A DNA stretch of 64,000 nucleotides, taken from the NCBI GenBank assembly GCA_031275735.1, contig JAISOJ010000017.1, positions 1 through 64,000 of the forward strand, written 5' to 3'. The DNA is from Dysgonamonadaceae bacterium. Its GTDB lineage: Bacteria > Bacteroidota > Bacteroidia > Bacteroidales > Azobacteroidaceae. The notes under the pieces were generated by a model. That model worked only from the letters and a program-made list of their open reading frames with translations, did not search any database and was not told the origin of the DNA. Made by a program: the position numbers and the translations under genes. Of the stretch, positions 56,015-64,000 are shown in pieces. Position 1 is the first letter of the stretch. Each line of letters begins with the position of its first letter.

Positions 56015-57412
56015 GTGGATTTTATCAATAAAATGTTTCGCGGCGATCGGGTAATATGGATAATATTCATATTCCTGGGATTAATTTCCATAATGGAAGT
56101 ATACAGCGCTTCAAGTACGTTGACCTTCGACGACGACATCAACTATTGGGACCCCATCATGCGGCATACCACCTTCCTGCTGATCGGAACACTACTCATT
56201 CTGGTTGTACACGCCATCGAACCCAAATACTTTTCCATTCTGGCCGTCTTCCTCGTATTTGCCATAATCATGCTGATAGCAACACGCATCTGGGGAAAAC
56301 CCATCAACGGCTCTTACCGATGGATTCAAATTGCAGGAATCAGCTTTCAACCCTCGGAAATCGCCAAACTATGCCTGGTCGCCTTCACAGCCTTCCTTCT
56401 AAGCAAAAGAAAAGAAAACAAAAACGACAAAACACTCACATGGATATACATCGCCACAGCCGTCACCTGCGGAATTATCCTCCGCGACAACGGATCGACG
56501 GCGCTCCTGCTGGCAGGGATCATCATCCTCCTGCTGTTTGTAGGCCAAGTACGGCTGGACAAGGAAGCATGGAAACTGATTTCAGGCGTCGCAAGCGGTT
56601 TCCTCTTCTGCATCCTCTATTTCTTCCCCGACGAAAAACTTCGGACATCCTTCCCCAAAATACTGCAATGGAAAAACCGCTTCAAAAAAGGATTAATCAC
56701 CTTTTCCCTATTCATTGCCCTGTCAGGATGCATCCTGGCCGTCATGCACTTCGCCTCGAACGACAGGAAGAACAATACCGAAAAGATCAGCGGAGAAGAA
56801 AACTACATCTCGGAAGAAAAAACAGGAACATGGAAAAACCGGATTAAAAATTTCTTTTCGGAAGTCAACATACTGGGAGAAGAAAACTACAAAGTCACAG
56901 ACAAAAACTTTCAGTCCGCACACGCATGCATGGCCATTGCCAACGGCGGCGTTTTCGGAAAATTGCCCGGAAACGGACGCGAAAGAGACATCCTCCCACA
57001 AGCCTATTCCGATTTCATTTACGCCATCATCATTGAAGAAATGGGACTGATCGGCGGCATTGCCGTCATTCTCCTCTACCTGATTCTCTTCATCCGAACA
57101 GGAATCATCGCGAACCGCTGCAACAAACTATTTCCCAAATTTCTCGCAATGGGATGCGCCATGGTACTCGTCATACACGCCCTATCCAACATGGCCGTAG
57201 CCGTACACCTGATACCCGTCACAGGACAACCCATGCCCCTCGTCAGTCGTGGAGGAACATCCACCCTGATAAACTGCATCTACATCGGTATCATACTAAG
57301 CGTAAGCCGCTACGAAAACCAAAAAGGAGTAAAGCGCGAAGAAGAAATTGTACACGAATTGGAAGAAGAACGGAGAATGGAAGAAGAAGAATGGAGAACC
57401 GAAGAAGAATAA
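56015..57412 (+). CDS. ftsW: Septal peptidoglycan polymerase FtsW
   Basis: This 465-residue SEDS-family glycosyltransferase polymerises septal glycan with FtsI. It has about ten membrane helices, with WGKPINGSYRWIQIAGISFQ, PSEIAKLCLVAF, the long periplasmic loop and the C-terminal IPVTGQPMPLVSRGGTSTLI. A GTG at 56015 (MDFINKMFRGDRVIWII) gives the family's start; ATG 56033 is possible. The last 35 residues form an unusual glutamate/arginine-rich tail (VHELEEERRMEEEEWRTEEE) encoded by a purine-only tract. Confidence 0.95.
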   Translation: MDFINKMFRGDRVIWIIFIFLGLISIMEVYSASSTLTFDDDINYWDPIMRHTTFLLIGTLLILVVHAIEPKYFSILAVFLVFAIIMLIATRIWGKPINGSYRWIQIAGISFQPSEIAKLCLVAFTAFLLSKRKENKNDKTLTWIYIATAVTCGIILRDNGSTALLLAGIIILLLFVGQVRLDKEAWKLISGVASGFLFCILYFFPDEKLRTSFPKILQWKNRFKKGLITFSLFIALSGCILAVMHFASNDRKNNTEKISGEENYISEEKTGTWKNRIKNFFSEVNILGEENYKVTDKNFQSAHACMAIANGGVFGKLPGNGRERDILPQAYSDFIYAIIIEEMGLIGGIAVILLYLILFIRTGIIANRCNKLFPKFLAMGCAMVLVIHALSNMAVAVHLIPVTGQPMPLVSRGGTSTLINCIYIGIILSVSRYENQKGVKREEEIVHELEEERRMEEEEWRTEEE

Positions 57413-57510
57413 CGAAAAAAATAAAGGAAAAAGAATAAAGAACAAAAAAAAGAAACGGAATTAAAGAAAAAGGAAAACAGAGGTTAATATAAAATAAATA
57501 CGAAACAATC

Positions 57511-58767
57511 ATGTTTAACAAACGTTCAAATACTGTAAATAAGGAGATTGCATCGACTTCCGCACCCGCAATGCCGAAGCCCCCGTTTACCATGAATAAA
57601 AAAGACACACCGGCCAATACAGCGGCGTCCATCCCCGCAAGCCCTTCCCCCCGAATAATACTTGGCGGAGGCGGCACAGGAGGGCATATTTTCCCCGCCA
57701 TATCCATTGCAAACGAAATAAAAAACCGCTATCCCGACGCAGAAATCCTTTTCGTAGGAGCAAAAAACCGTATGGAAATGGAAAAAGTACCCGACGCAGG
57801 ATACCGAATCATCGGACTACCCGTCGTCGGTTTCGACCGTAAAAACCCCTGGAAAAACCTTTCCCTCCCCTTCAAACTCCATAAAAGCCTGTCGATAGCA
57901 AAAAAAACATTAAAAACATTCCGTCCCGACGCAGTAATCGGCGTAGGCGGATACGCAAGCGCTCCCATCCTAAAAGCAGCAACCAAAAGAAAAATACCCA
58001 CACTCATTCAAGAACAAAACTCACACGCAGGCCTCACAAACAAGCTTCTGGCAAAAAAAGCAATCAAAATATGCGTAGCCTACGAAGGCATGGAACAATT
58101 TTTCCCTCAAGACAAAATCATACTGACAGGCAACCCGATCCGCAGCAACCTGACTTGCAGCAAAGAAAAACGGCAAGAAGCCGGCAACCACTTCAAACTC
58201 GACCCCCTGAAAAAAACCATACTCATCATAGGAGGAAGTCTCGGCGCACGCACAATCAACGAAAGCATACAAAATTCGCTGAACACCATTCGCGAAAGCG
58301 AAATACAATTCATCTGGCAGACAGGAAAACAATACTATCGGGAAATCACCCGACAAATCCCCGCAACAAAAAACCTTTACATAACGGAATTCATCTCCCG
58401 CATGGACCTGGCCTTTTCCATAGCCGACCTGACCATTTCCCGCGCAGGAGCAGGATCCATATCCGAATTTTGCAACCTGGGCAAAGCCGTCATCCTCGTC
58501 CCCTCCCCCAACGTAGCCGAAGACCACCAAACCAAAAACGCACAAGCCCTGGTACGGAAAAAAGCGGCGCTGATGATTCCCGACAACGAAGCACCAAAAA
58601 GACTGATCCCCGAATCACTGCAAACAGTTCGAAACGACACCCTGCTCCACGAACTGCAAACAAACATCCGCCAAATGGCCCTCCCGAATGCAGCCGCCAA
58701 AATCGTCGACGAAATGGAAAAAATGCTCCACCCCCGAAAAAAAAACAACACAACAAACCAACAATGA
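57511..58767 (+). CDS. murG: Lipid II synthase MurG
   Basis: This 418-residue membrane-associated glycosyltransferase adds GlcNAc to lipid I. It has the GGGGTGGHIFPAISIANEI lipid-binding loop, VIGVGGYASAPIL, IQEQNSHAGLTNKLLAK, ILIIGGSLGARTINESI and the ISRAGAGSISEF sugar-nucleotide site. The open frame carries about 48 extra residues, rich in proline, alanine and serine, before the usual start. An ATG at 57592 would remove 27 of them. It overlaps murC by 4 bp. Confidence 0.95.
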   Translation: MFNKRSNTVNKEIASTSAPAMPKPPFTMNKKDTPANTAASIPASPSPRIILGGGGTGGHIFPAISIANEIKNRYPDAEILFVGAKNRMEMEKVPDAGYRIIGLPVVGFDRKNPWKNLSLPFKLHKSLSIAKKTLKTFRPDAVIGVGGYASAPILKAATKRKIPTLIQEQNSHAGLTNKLLAKKAIKICVAYEGMEQFFPQDKIILTGNPIRSNLTCSKEKRQEAGNHFKLDPLKKTILIIGGSLGARTINESIQNSLNTIRESEIQFIWQTGKQYYREITRQIPATKNLYITEFISRMDLAFSIADLTISRAGAGSISEFCNLGKAVILVPSPNVAEDHQTKNAQALVRKKAALMIPDNEAPKRLIPESLQTVRNDTLLHELQTNIRQMALPNAAAKIVDEMEKMLHPRKKNNTTNQQ

Positions 58768-60149
58768 AAGATCCGAACAACATACAATCCACATACTTCA
58801 TCGGCGCAGGAGGCATCGGCATGAGCGCCCTCATCCGCTACTTCCTCGCAAAAGGAAAAAACGTAGCCGGATACGACCGCACCGAATCGGATTTGACTCG
58901 CCAGCTAAACAGCGAGGGCGCTTCCATCCATTACGAAGACAACCCGGCGCTGATTCCGTCTGCTTGCCGGGACAAAGAATCCACGCTGGTCGTTTACACG
59001 CCGGCCGTTCCCGCCGGCCATTCGGAACTCGCCTACTTCCGTCAAAACGGCTTCGAAATCATGAAACGCGCGCAAATTTTAGGCGAAATCACGCGCACAA
59101 ATCGGGGAATATGCGTATCCGGAACACATGGCAAAACCACAACATCAGCCATGATCGCCCATTTACTAAAACAATCCACAGTCGATTGCAACGCCTTCCT
59201 CGGAGGCATACTGAAAAACTACAACACCAACCTCCTCCTCTCCGACAAAAGCGACTGGACAGTAATTGAAGCCGACGAATACGACCGCTCCTTCCACTGG
59301 CTCTCACCCGCAATCGCCGTAATCACATCCGTAGCCCCCGATCACCTGGACATATACGGAACCGAAGAAGCCTACCGCGAAGCATTCGTACATTTTACCT
59401 CCCTGATTCGGAAAAACGGCATCCTCCTGATGGAATCGCAAGTAGACATCATCCCCCAAACACAGGAAAACGTCAGGACATACCGTTACGCAGCATCAAA
59501 AACAGCGGGAAAAACCGATTTCCACGCTCAAAACATACGCATCCAAAACGGAGAAATCCATTTCGACTGCGTCATGCCCGACACAATCATTCGGGACATT
59601 CAGCTGGGCGTTCCCGTCGAAATCAACATAGTCAACGCCGTAGCAGCACTGGCAGTAGCCCGGCTAAACGGCGTTTCGGAAAACGAACTGCGCCGCGGCA
59701 TGGCCACCTTCCAAGGAGCCGCACGAAGATTCGACTTCCACATCAAAACCGGCGACCTCGTGTTGATCGACGACTATGCACACCACCCCCAAGAACTGGA
59801 AGCCAGCATCACCTCCGTCAGGAAACTGTATCCCGACAAAAAACTGACCGTAATCTTTCAGCCGCACCTCTATTCCCGCACCAACGACTTCCATCGCGAA
59901 TTTGCACAAGCGCTCTCGGCCGCAGACGAAGTAATACTGATCCCCATCTACCCCGCCCGCGAAAAACCCATCGAAGGCGTCTCGTCGCAAATGATTCTGG
60001 ACAAGGTAACAAGTCCCGTAAAAAAACTGTATTCAAAAGAAGAACTCCTTCTGCAACTGAAAAAAGAAGAAACAGAAATACTCCTAATCGCCGGAGCAGG
60101 CGACATCGAATTGTTAGTTGAACCTATTAAAAATAAATTGTATGCTTAA
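58764..60149 (+). CDS. murC: UDP-MurNAc-L-alanine ligase MurC
   Basis: This 461-residue Mur ligase adds L-alanine to UDP-MurNAc. It has YFIGAGGIGMSALIRYFLAK, the ATP site VSGTHGKTTTSAMIAHLL, EADEYDRSFHWL, SVAPDHLDIYG and DDYAHHPQELEASI. The ATG at 58764 overlaps the murG stop (ATGA). A longer in-frame opening back to 58071 is the wrong frame of murG and should not be used. The end overlaps ftsQ by 8 bp. Confidence 0.97.
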   Translation: MKDPNNIQSTYFIGAGGIGMSALIRYFLAKGKNVAGYDRTESDLTRQLNSEGASIHYEDNPALIPSACRDKESTLVVYTPAVPAGHSELAYFRQNGFEIMKRAQILGEITRTNRGICVSGTHGKTTTSAMIAHLLKQSTVDCNAFLGGILKNYNTNLLLSDKSDWTVIEADEYDRSFHWLSPAIAVITSVAPDHLDIYGTEEAYREAFVHFTSLIRKNGILLMESQVDIIPQTQENVRTYRYAASKTAGKTDFHAQNIRIQNGEIHFDCVMPDTIIRDIQLGVPVEINIVNAVAALAVARLNGVSENELRRGMATFQGAARRFDFHIKTGDLVLIDDYAHHPQELEASITSVRKLYPDKKLTVIFQPHLYSRTNDFHREFAQALSAADEVILIPIYPAREKPIEGVSSQMILDKVTSPVKKLYSKEELLLQLKKEETEILLIAGAGDIELLVEPIKNKLYA

Positions 60150-60876
60150 AAATGTATCCATTCTATCAGTAACCATCCTCCTGCTGGTATATTTCGGACT
60201 CGCCCTGGTTTATCCAGGAGCGCACGAGGATAAACAGTACTTATGTACAAACGTACAAGTCGAAATCAAACAGGAAGAAGAAAACCGTTACATTACGGAA
60301 AAAGACATCAACCGCCTCCTGCAGCAGTCGGGGCTTGATCCCGTTGGAAAAAACCTTTCGGAAATCAACACCGACCGCATAGAAGCGGCTTTGGAAGCAA
60401 ACGACTTGATACGGCGCGCCGAATGTTACAAAACAGCCGCAGGAAGCGTCAAATTGAAAATCTACCAGCGCACACCCCTCCTTCGAGTAATTGCCAACAA
60501 GGGAAATTACTACATCGACACAGAAGGAAAAAAAATGCCGGTACCCGCCAACTTCAGCGCCTACGTACCCGTTGCAACAGGCTTCATCGAAGACGACTTC
60601 GCCCGGACAGAACTGTTCCACTTCGCCCTGTTCTTACAGAAAAACAAATTCTGGAACGCTCAAATCGAACAAATCCACGTAACACCCGTCCGCGACATCG
60701 AACTGACGCCGCGCGTAGGCAGTCATCAAATCATTCTGGGAAAAATAGAAGACCACAGGGAAAACCTGGACAAACTGAAACTCTTTTACAAAGAAGGATT
60801 AAGCAAAGTAGGCTGGAACAAATATTCAAAAATCAATTTAAAATACAAGAACCAGATAGTTTGCACTAAAAACTAA
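60142..60876 (+). CDS. ftsQ: FtsQ-like cell-division protein
   Basis: This 244-residue protein has a short cytoplasmic tip, one membrane helix (SVTILLLVYFGLALVY) and a periplasmic POTRA/FtsQ region containing NRYITEKDINRLLQQSGLDP and RRAECYKTAAGSVKLKIYQR. A KWG-free C-terminus with VGWNKYSKINLKYKNQIVC matches Bacteroidota FtsQ. The ATG at 60142 is preferred to the TTG at 60118 since it leaves an 8-bp overlap with murC. Its last codons lie inside a heptamer array. Confidence 0.9.
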   Translation: MLKNVSILSVTILLLVYFGLALVYPGAHEDKQYLCTNVQVEIKQEEENRYITEKDINRLLQQSGLDPVGKNLSEINTDRIEAALEANDLIRRAECYKTAAGSVKLKIYQRTPLLRVIANKGNYYIDTEGKKMPVPANFSAYVPVATGFIEDDFARTELFHFALFLQKNKFWNAQIEQIHVTPVRDIELTPRVGSHQIILGKIEDHRENLDKLKLFYKEGLSKVGWNKYSKINLKYKNQIVCTKN

Positions 60877-60892
60877 GAACTAAAAACTAAGA
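60865..60892. repeat. Tandem heptamer array across the ftsQ stop codon
   Basis: Four 7-bp units: ACTAAAA, ACTAAGA, ACTAAAA, ACTAAGA. The ftsQ stop TAA (60874-60876) lies in the second unit, so the last three residues T-K-N are encoded by the repeat. Confidence 0.75.
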
Positions 60893-60910
60893 GTTGCGCG
60901 AAGTAAAGTA

Positions 60911-60973
60911 ACTTGTCACCTGTCACTTGTCTCTCGTCACTTGTCACTCGTCACTTGTCACTCGTCACTCGCA
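60911..60973. repeat. Tandem heptamer array before ftsA (ACTTGTC family)
   Basis: Nine 7-bp units: ACTTGTC, ACCTGTC, ACTTGTC, TCTCGTC, ACTTGTC, ACTCGTC, ACTTGTC, ACTCGTC, ACTCGCA. ACTTGTC is the reverse complement (rotated) of GTGACAA, so this array mirrors that at 55899-55947. It ends 27 bp before ftsA. Confidence 0.9.
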
Positions 60974-61000
60974 AAAATTCATTATTAAATAAACAAAGAT

Positions 61001-62308
61001 ATGAATCGAACGGAATATGTAGCTGCATTAGACATCGGAACCTCCAAAATAGTCGCGGCGGTTGCCCGTAAAAACGAAAAAGGCATCCTGACCATCCTGG
61101 CCTCCGAAAAGGAAGAAACCGAAAACTGCATCCGAAGAGGATACATTTACAACGCAGACACGACACTGAACAAAATTTCCCGCATAATCAGGAAACTAAA
61201 CGACAAACTCAGAAACCGTTCACTTCCGAACATTGAACAAATATATGCGGGAATCGGCGGACAATCCATTCACATCGAATGGCATTGCATAAAAAAAGAA
61301 ATCAACACGCGAGTAACCCGGGAACTGCTCGATACCATTGATGAAGAAATATGCCGGTACGCACCCGAACTGGTAGAAATCCTGGAAATCCTCCCGCCCG
61401 AATTTTACCTGGACGGACAGTTGGAAAACAACCCCAAAGGCGCCGCCGGCTCCGTCATCGAAGCCCGTTACCCACTGATAACCAACGACCTGTTTTTAAG
61501 AAGAAATTTGAAATCGCTTTTGGAAGGCAAAATCAACATTGCAGGATTTCACATTTCACCCTTAGCAACAGCCGAAGCAGTCCTGACGGCAGAAGACAAG
61601 GAAGCAGGTTGCGCCCTGATTGAACTCGGCGCCGGCCTCACCTACCTCTCCATCTACAAGAACAGCAAACTGAAACACCTGTTTACCATTCCCCTCGGAG
61701 CTTCCACCATAACCAAAGACATCGGCAGCCTGAACATATCGGAAAAGGAAGCGGAAGAATTGAAAATCAAATACGGAAGCGCGCTGATCGAATACGACAA
61801 CGACGGAAAAATCACAGCCCGCGAAATTGCCCAACGCGAAGAACTGAAAGACTTCGACAACGTAGTAGAAGCCCGTTCCGACGAAATCATTGCCAACATA
61901 AAATACCAAATCGAACAATCGGGATACAAATCCGCTTTGGGCGCCGGCATTATCATCACCGGAGGAGGAGCATTACTGAAGAACATCCAAACTTCGCTCA
62001 AACAAAAAATCGGCATCCGCGTTTCCCTTGCCCCAAACAGATGCCTCGACGCAGCCGACGCAGAAACGGCAACTCAATCGGGATATGCAACCGTCACAGG
62101 CCTGCTGCTTCTAAGCAAAGCAAACTGCGCCAAAGAAACAAGGCAGGAAAAACCGACCGAAAACGATCTGTTCGGAGATAAAGAAAATACGGGAAATCCT
62201 CCAGTGAAACCTGCACCGGAAAAAGAGCCGCACGCACAAGGAAACACAGGAGGAAAGAAAAAGAAAAAAAGCTTCATAAACTGGGGCAGCAGTCTTTTCG
62301 ACAATTAA
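61001..62308 (+). CDS. ftsA: Cell-division actin-like protein FtsA
   Basis: This 435-residue ATPase tethers FtsZ to the membrane. It has the actin-fold phosphate motifs AALDIGTSKIVAAVARK and ALIELGAGLTYLSIY, and GAGIIITGGGALLKNI in the second half. The 1C/SHS2 region lies between residues about 85 and 165. The C-terminus is a proline/lysine-rich linker followed by a short amphipathic tip (KSFINWGSSLFDN), as expected for membrane binding. Confidence 0.95.
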   Translation: MNRTEYVAALDIGTSKIVAAVARKNEKGILTILASEKEETENCIRRGYIYNADTTLNKISRIIRKLNDKLRNRSLPNIEQIYAGIGGQSIHIEWHCIKKEINTRVTRELLDTIDEEICRYAPELVEILEILPPEFYLDGQLENNPKGAAGSVIEARYPLITNDLFLRRNLKSLLEGKINIAGFHISPLATAEAVLTAEDKEAGCALIELGAGLTYLSIYKNSKLKHLFTIPLGASTITKDIGSLNISEKEAEELKIKYGSALIEYDNDGKITAREIAQREELKDFDNVVEARSDEIIANIKYQIEQSGYKSALGAGIIITGGGALLKNIQTSLKQKIGIRVSLAPNRCLDAADAETATQSGYATVTGLLLLSKANCAKETRQEKPTENDLFGDKENTGNPPVKPAPEKEPHAQGNTGGKKKKKSFINWGSSLFDN

Positions 62309-62352
62309 AAAAAATACCAACGGACAATCCGGAAAAATAAAAGCAAACAGTT

Positions 62353-63750
62353 ATGGAAGAAGACATTATTTTCAATACGGAAGACAATCGGGCCGAAGCG
62401 TATTCCTTTGTAAAAGACGGCGTCGTAACACTCGTCAACAACAAGCCGGCAAAAGAACCAACCATCATCAAGGTAGTAGGCGTGGGCGGCGGCGGCGGCA
62501 ACGCAGTCACCCACATGTACAAGGAAGGCATTCACAACGTTTCGTTCGTACTCTGCAACACCGACAACCAAGTGTTGGCAGGAAGCGAAATTCCGACCAA
62601 AGTACAATTGGGCATAAAAACAACGGAAGGACTGGGCGCCGGCGGCATACCCGAAGTAGCCAAAAAAGCGGCGGAAGAAAGCCTCGAAGACCTGAAAAAA
62701 ATGCTGAGCGACGGCACCAAAATGGTATTCATCACCGCCGGAATGGGAGGCGGCACAGGAACAGGCGCCGCGCCCGTAATCGCCGGCATAGCCAAAAAAA
62801 TGGGAATCCTCACCGTCGGCATCGTCACCATCCCCTTCGTATTCGAAGGCGTAGACAAAATACTGAAAGCCCTGAAAGGCGTCGAAGAAATGGAAAAAAA
62901 CGTGGACGCCCTCCTCGTCATCAACAACGAACGCCTGCGCGAAATCTATTCCGACCTCCCGCTGGCAATCGCATTCAAAAAGGCAGACGACACACTGACC
63001 GTTGCCGCAAAAAGCATTGCCGAAATCATCACGATTCGGGGAATCATCAATTTGGATTTTGCCGACGTCAACACCACCCTCCGCGAAGGAGGAGTAGCCA
63101 TCATGAGCAGCGGCCTGGGCAAGGGCGAAAACAGAGTCTCGCTGGCTATCGAAAACGCCCTGAAATCGCCGCTCCTGAACAGCAACAACATCTTCAAGTC
63201 GAAAAGAGTATTGTTCAATATCTACGACAGCCAAACAAAACCCCTAATGACGGAAGAAATGGACGAAGTACACGAATTTATGGCCAAATTCGATTCCGGA
63301 ATCAAACTGATTTGGGGCGCCGCCAGGGACGAAAACCTGGGAGAAAACGTCAAAATGACCATTCTGGCAACAGGATTCGGCATTGAAAACATCCCCTTGT
63401 CCCCCGAAGTAGTCGACGCGCAAAGGCAGCTGACCGAAAAAGACCTGAACGACCGGATGCAGGACGACAACGAAAAACGAATCGAGAAAGAGCGGCAACT
63501 GGCTTACGAAGCCAAGCTCCTGAGCAAATATTATCCGGACGAAGTCGCAGCGCTAACCAAAGGCGGAAAAACCATCCGTCCCAAGCCATTCATCTTCACG
63601 ATTGAAAACATGAACGACAACGAAACGATTGAAGCCCTAATTGCTCACCCCGCCTACAACCGCAGTTCGAAAATAATGCTCGACATCGCGAAAAAAGCGG
63701 AAAACCGCCGGAAAGAACGGCAGCAGCACAATTGTGCAGATGAAACATGA
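62353..63750 (+). CDS. ftsZ: Cell-division tubulin-like GTPase FtsZ
   Basis: This 465-residue protein polymerises into the division ring. It has the nucleotide loop VVGVGGGGGNAVTHM, the tubulin signature GGGTGTG (132-138), the NLDFADVNTTLR T7-loop and the usual GTPase and C-terminal domains. A linker of about 80 residues rich in charged amino acids leads to the C-terminal IEALIAHPAYNRSS region and a basic tip (AENRRKERQQHNC). It lies 44 bp after ftsA. Confidence 0.97.
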   Translation: MEEDIIFNTEDNRAEAYSFVKDGVVTLVNNKPAKEPTIIKVVGVGGGGGNAVTHMYKEGIHNVSFVLCNTDNQVLAGSEIPTKVQLGIKTTEGLGAGGIPEVAKKAAEESLEDLKKMLSDGTKMVFITAGMGGGTGTGAAPVIAGIAKKMGILTVGIVTIPFVFEGVDKILKALKGVEEMEKNVDALLVINNERLREIYSDLPLAIAFKKADDTLTVAAKSIAEIITIRGIINLDFADVNTTLREGGVAIMSSGLGKGENRVSLAIENALKSPLLNSNNIFKSKRVLFNIYDSQTKPLMTEEMDEVHEFMAKFDSGIKLIWGAARDENLGENVKMTILATGFGIENIPLSPEVVDAQRQLTEKDLNDRMQDDNEKRIEKERQLAYEAKLLSKYYPDEVAALTKGGKTIRPKPFIFTIENMNDNETIEALIAHPAYNRSSKIMLDIAKKAENRRKERQQHNCADET

Positions 63751-63802
63751 ACGCGGATAAACAAAAACGAATATATAACAAACATTTTTAATTAATTTTA
63801 TC

Positions 63803-64000
63803 ATGAACTTATTTGATACAATCAGTAACGACATTAAAGCGGCCATGCTGGCCAAAGACAAAATCCGCCTGGAAGCCCTGCGCGGCGTAAAGAAAGAATT
63901 TCTGGAAGCCCGGACGGCCAAAGGCGCCGACGGCAATCTAAGCGACGAAACGGCCTTGAAGATTCTTCAGAAAATGGTGAAGCAACGCAAGGAAAGCGCT
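63803..64000 (+). CDS. GatB/YqeY-domain protein, 3' end beyond window
   Basis: The first 66 codons read MNLFDTISNDIKAAMLAKDK and continue with IRLEALRGVKKEFLEARTAK. This is the N-terminal half of a YqeY-type protein (GatB C-terminal-like domain), of about 150 residues in full. Its place after ftsZ is usual in Bacteroidales. Function may involve tRNA or amidotransferase-like binding, but is not established. Confidence 0.88.
   Translation, partial: MNLFDTISNDIKAAMLAKDKIRLEALRGVKKEFLEARTAKGADGNLSDETALKILQKMVKQRKESA

Noticed and set aside
58071-58763. Open frame in front of murC that would make a 692-residue protein
   Set aside because: It runs through murG in another frame and is rich in R, H, P and N with no domain. 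MurC has its normal start at 58764.

Overview
The window reads as chromosomal DNA of an anaerobic Bacteroidota bacterium, most likely order Bacteroidales. The grounds are a SusC/SusD polysaccharide locus, gldE/gldD next to mutY and ssb, a Bacteroidales-type division/cell-wall (dcw) cluster, an almost complete lack of Shine-Dalgarno sequences, and promoters of the Bacteroidota form (TTTG, 19-20 bp, TAnnTTTG). I cannot name the species.

Left part (1-12.2 kb): an insertion-sequence scar truncates an S41 peptidase gene and an orphan 5' fragment of a second transposase follows. Then come a DUF47/PiT phosphate uptake pair and a seven-gene operon for a flavin-based heterodisulfide-reductase/NADH-oxidoreductase complex (HdrCBA plus FlxDCBA-type subunits), followed by a copper-type P1B ATPase. 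Middle-left (12.3-30.5 kb): folD, a CapA-like phosphatase, an unrecognised exported protein, a decayed ISL3/ISAon1-like transposase, serS, an RNase E/G gene, a 30-codon AURKAIP1/COX24 (mS38-like) gene and HU. On the plus strand follow mutY, ssb, gldE, gldD, ligA, a DUF6913-like protein and lgt.

The polysaccharide utilisation locus (27.6-40.9 kb) holds a divergent SusR-like propeller/Y_Y_Y/LuxR regulator, a GH3 beta-glucosidase, SusC, SusD, a surface glycan-binding-type lipoprotein and a BACON-GH16 endo-glucanase. The enzyme set suggests a beta-1,3- or mixed-linkage glucan. An unusual (AC)25 microsatellite lies behind the GH3 gene. Next to it are a tRNA-Lys(TTT) gene and the decayed 5' part of a tyrosine recombinase, a scar of an integrative element. 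Then come a PBP4-type dacB, a Rieske-like lipoprotein that lacks the Rieske histidines, and a five-gene minus-strand operon centred on a VTC polyphosphate-polymerase domain protein and a DUF4956 membrane protein.

The right third (47.7-64 kb) is mraZ-rsmH-ftsL-ftsI-murE-mraY-murD-ftsW-murG-murC-ftsQ-ftsA-ftsZ, ending in a YqeY-like gene cut by the window edge. A Bacteroidota promoter and tandem GTGGA boxes (a candidate MraZ operator) precede mraZ. Several spacers of the cluster carry tandem arrays of 7-bp units. Two of these arrays are inverted copies of each other and flank ftsW-murG-murC-ftsQ; the same heptamer family recurs in front of susC. The coding strand of the dcw genes is strikingly poor in T, which opens long false reading frames.
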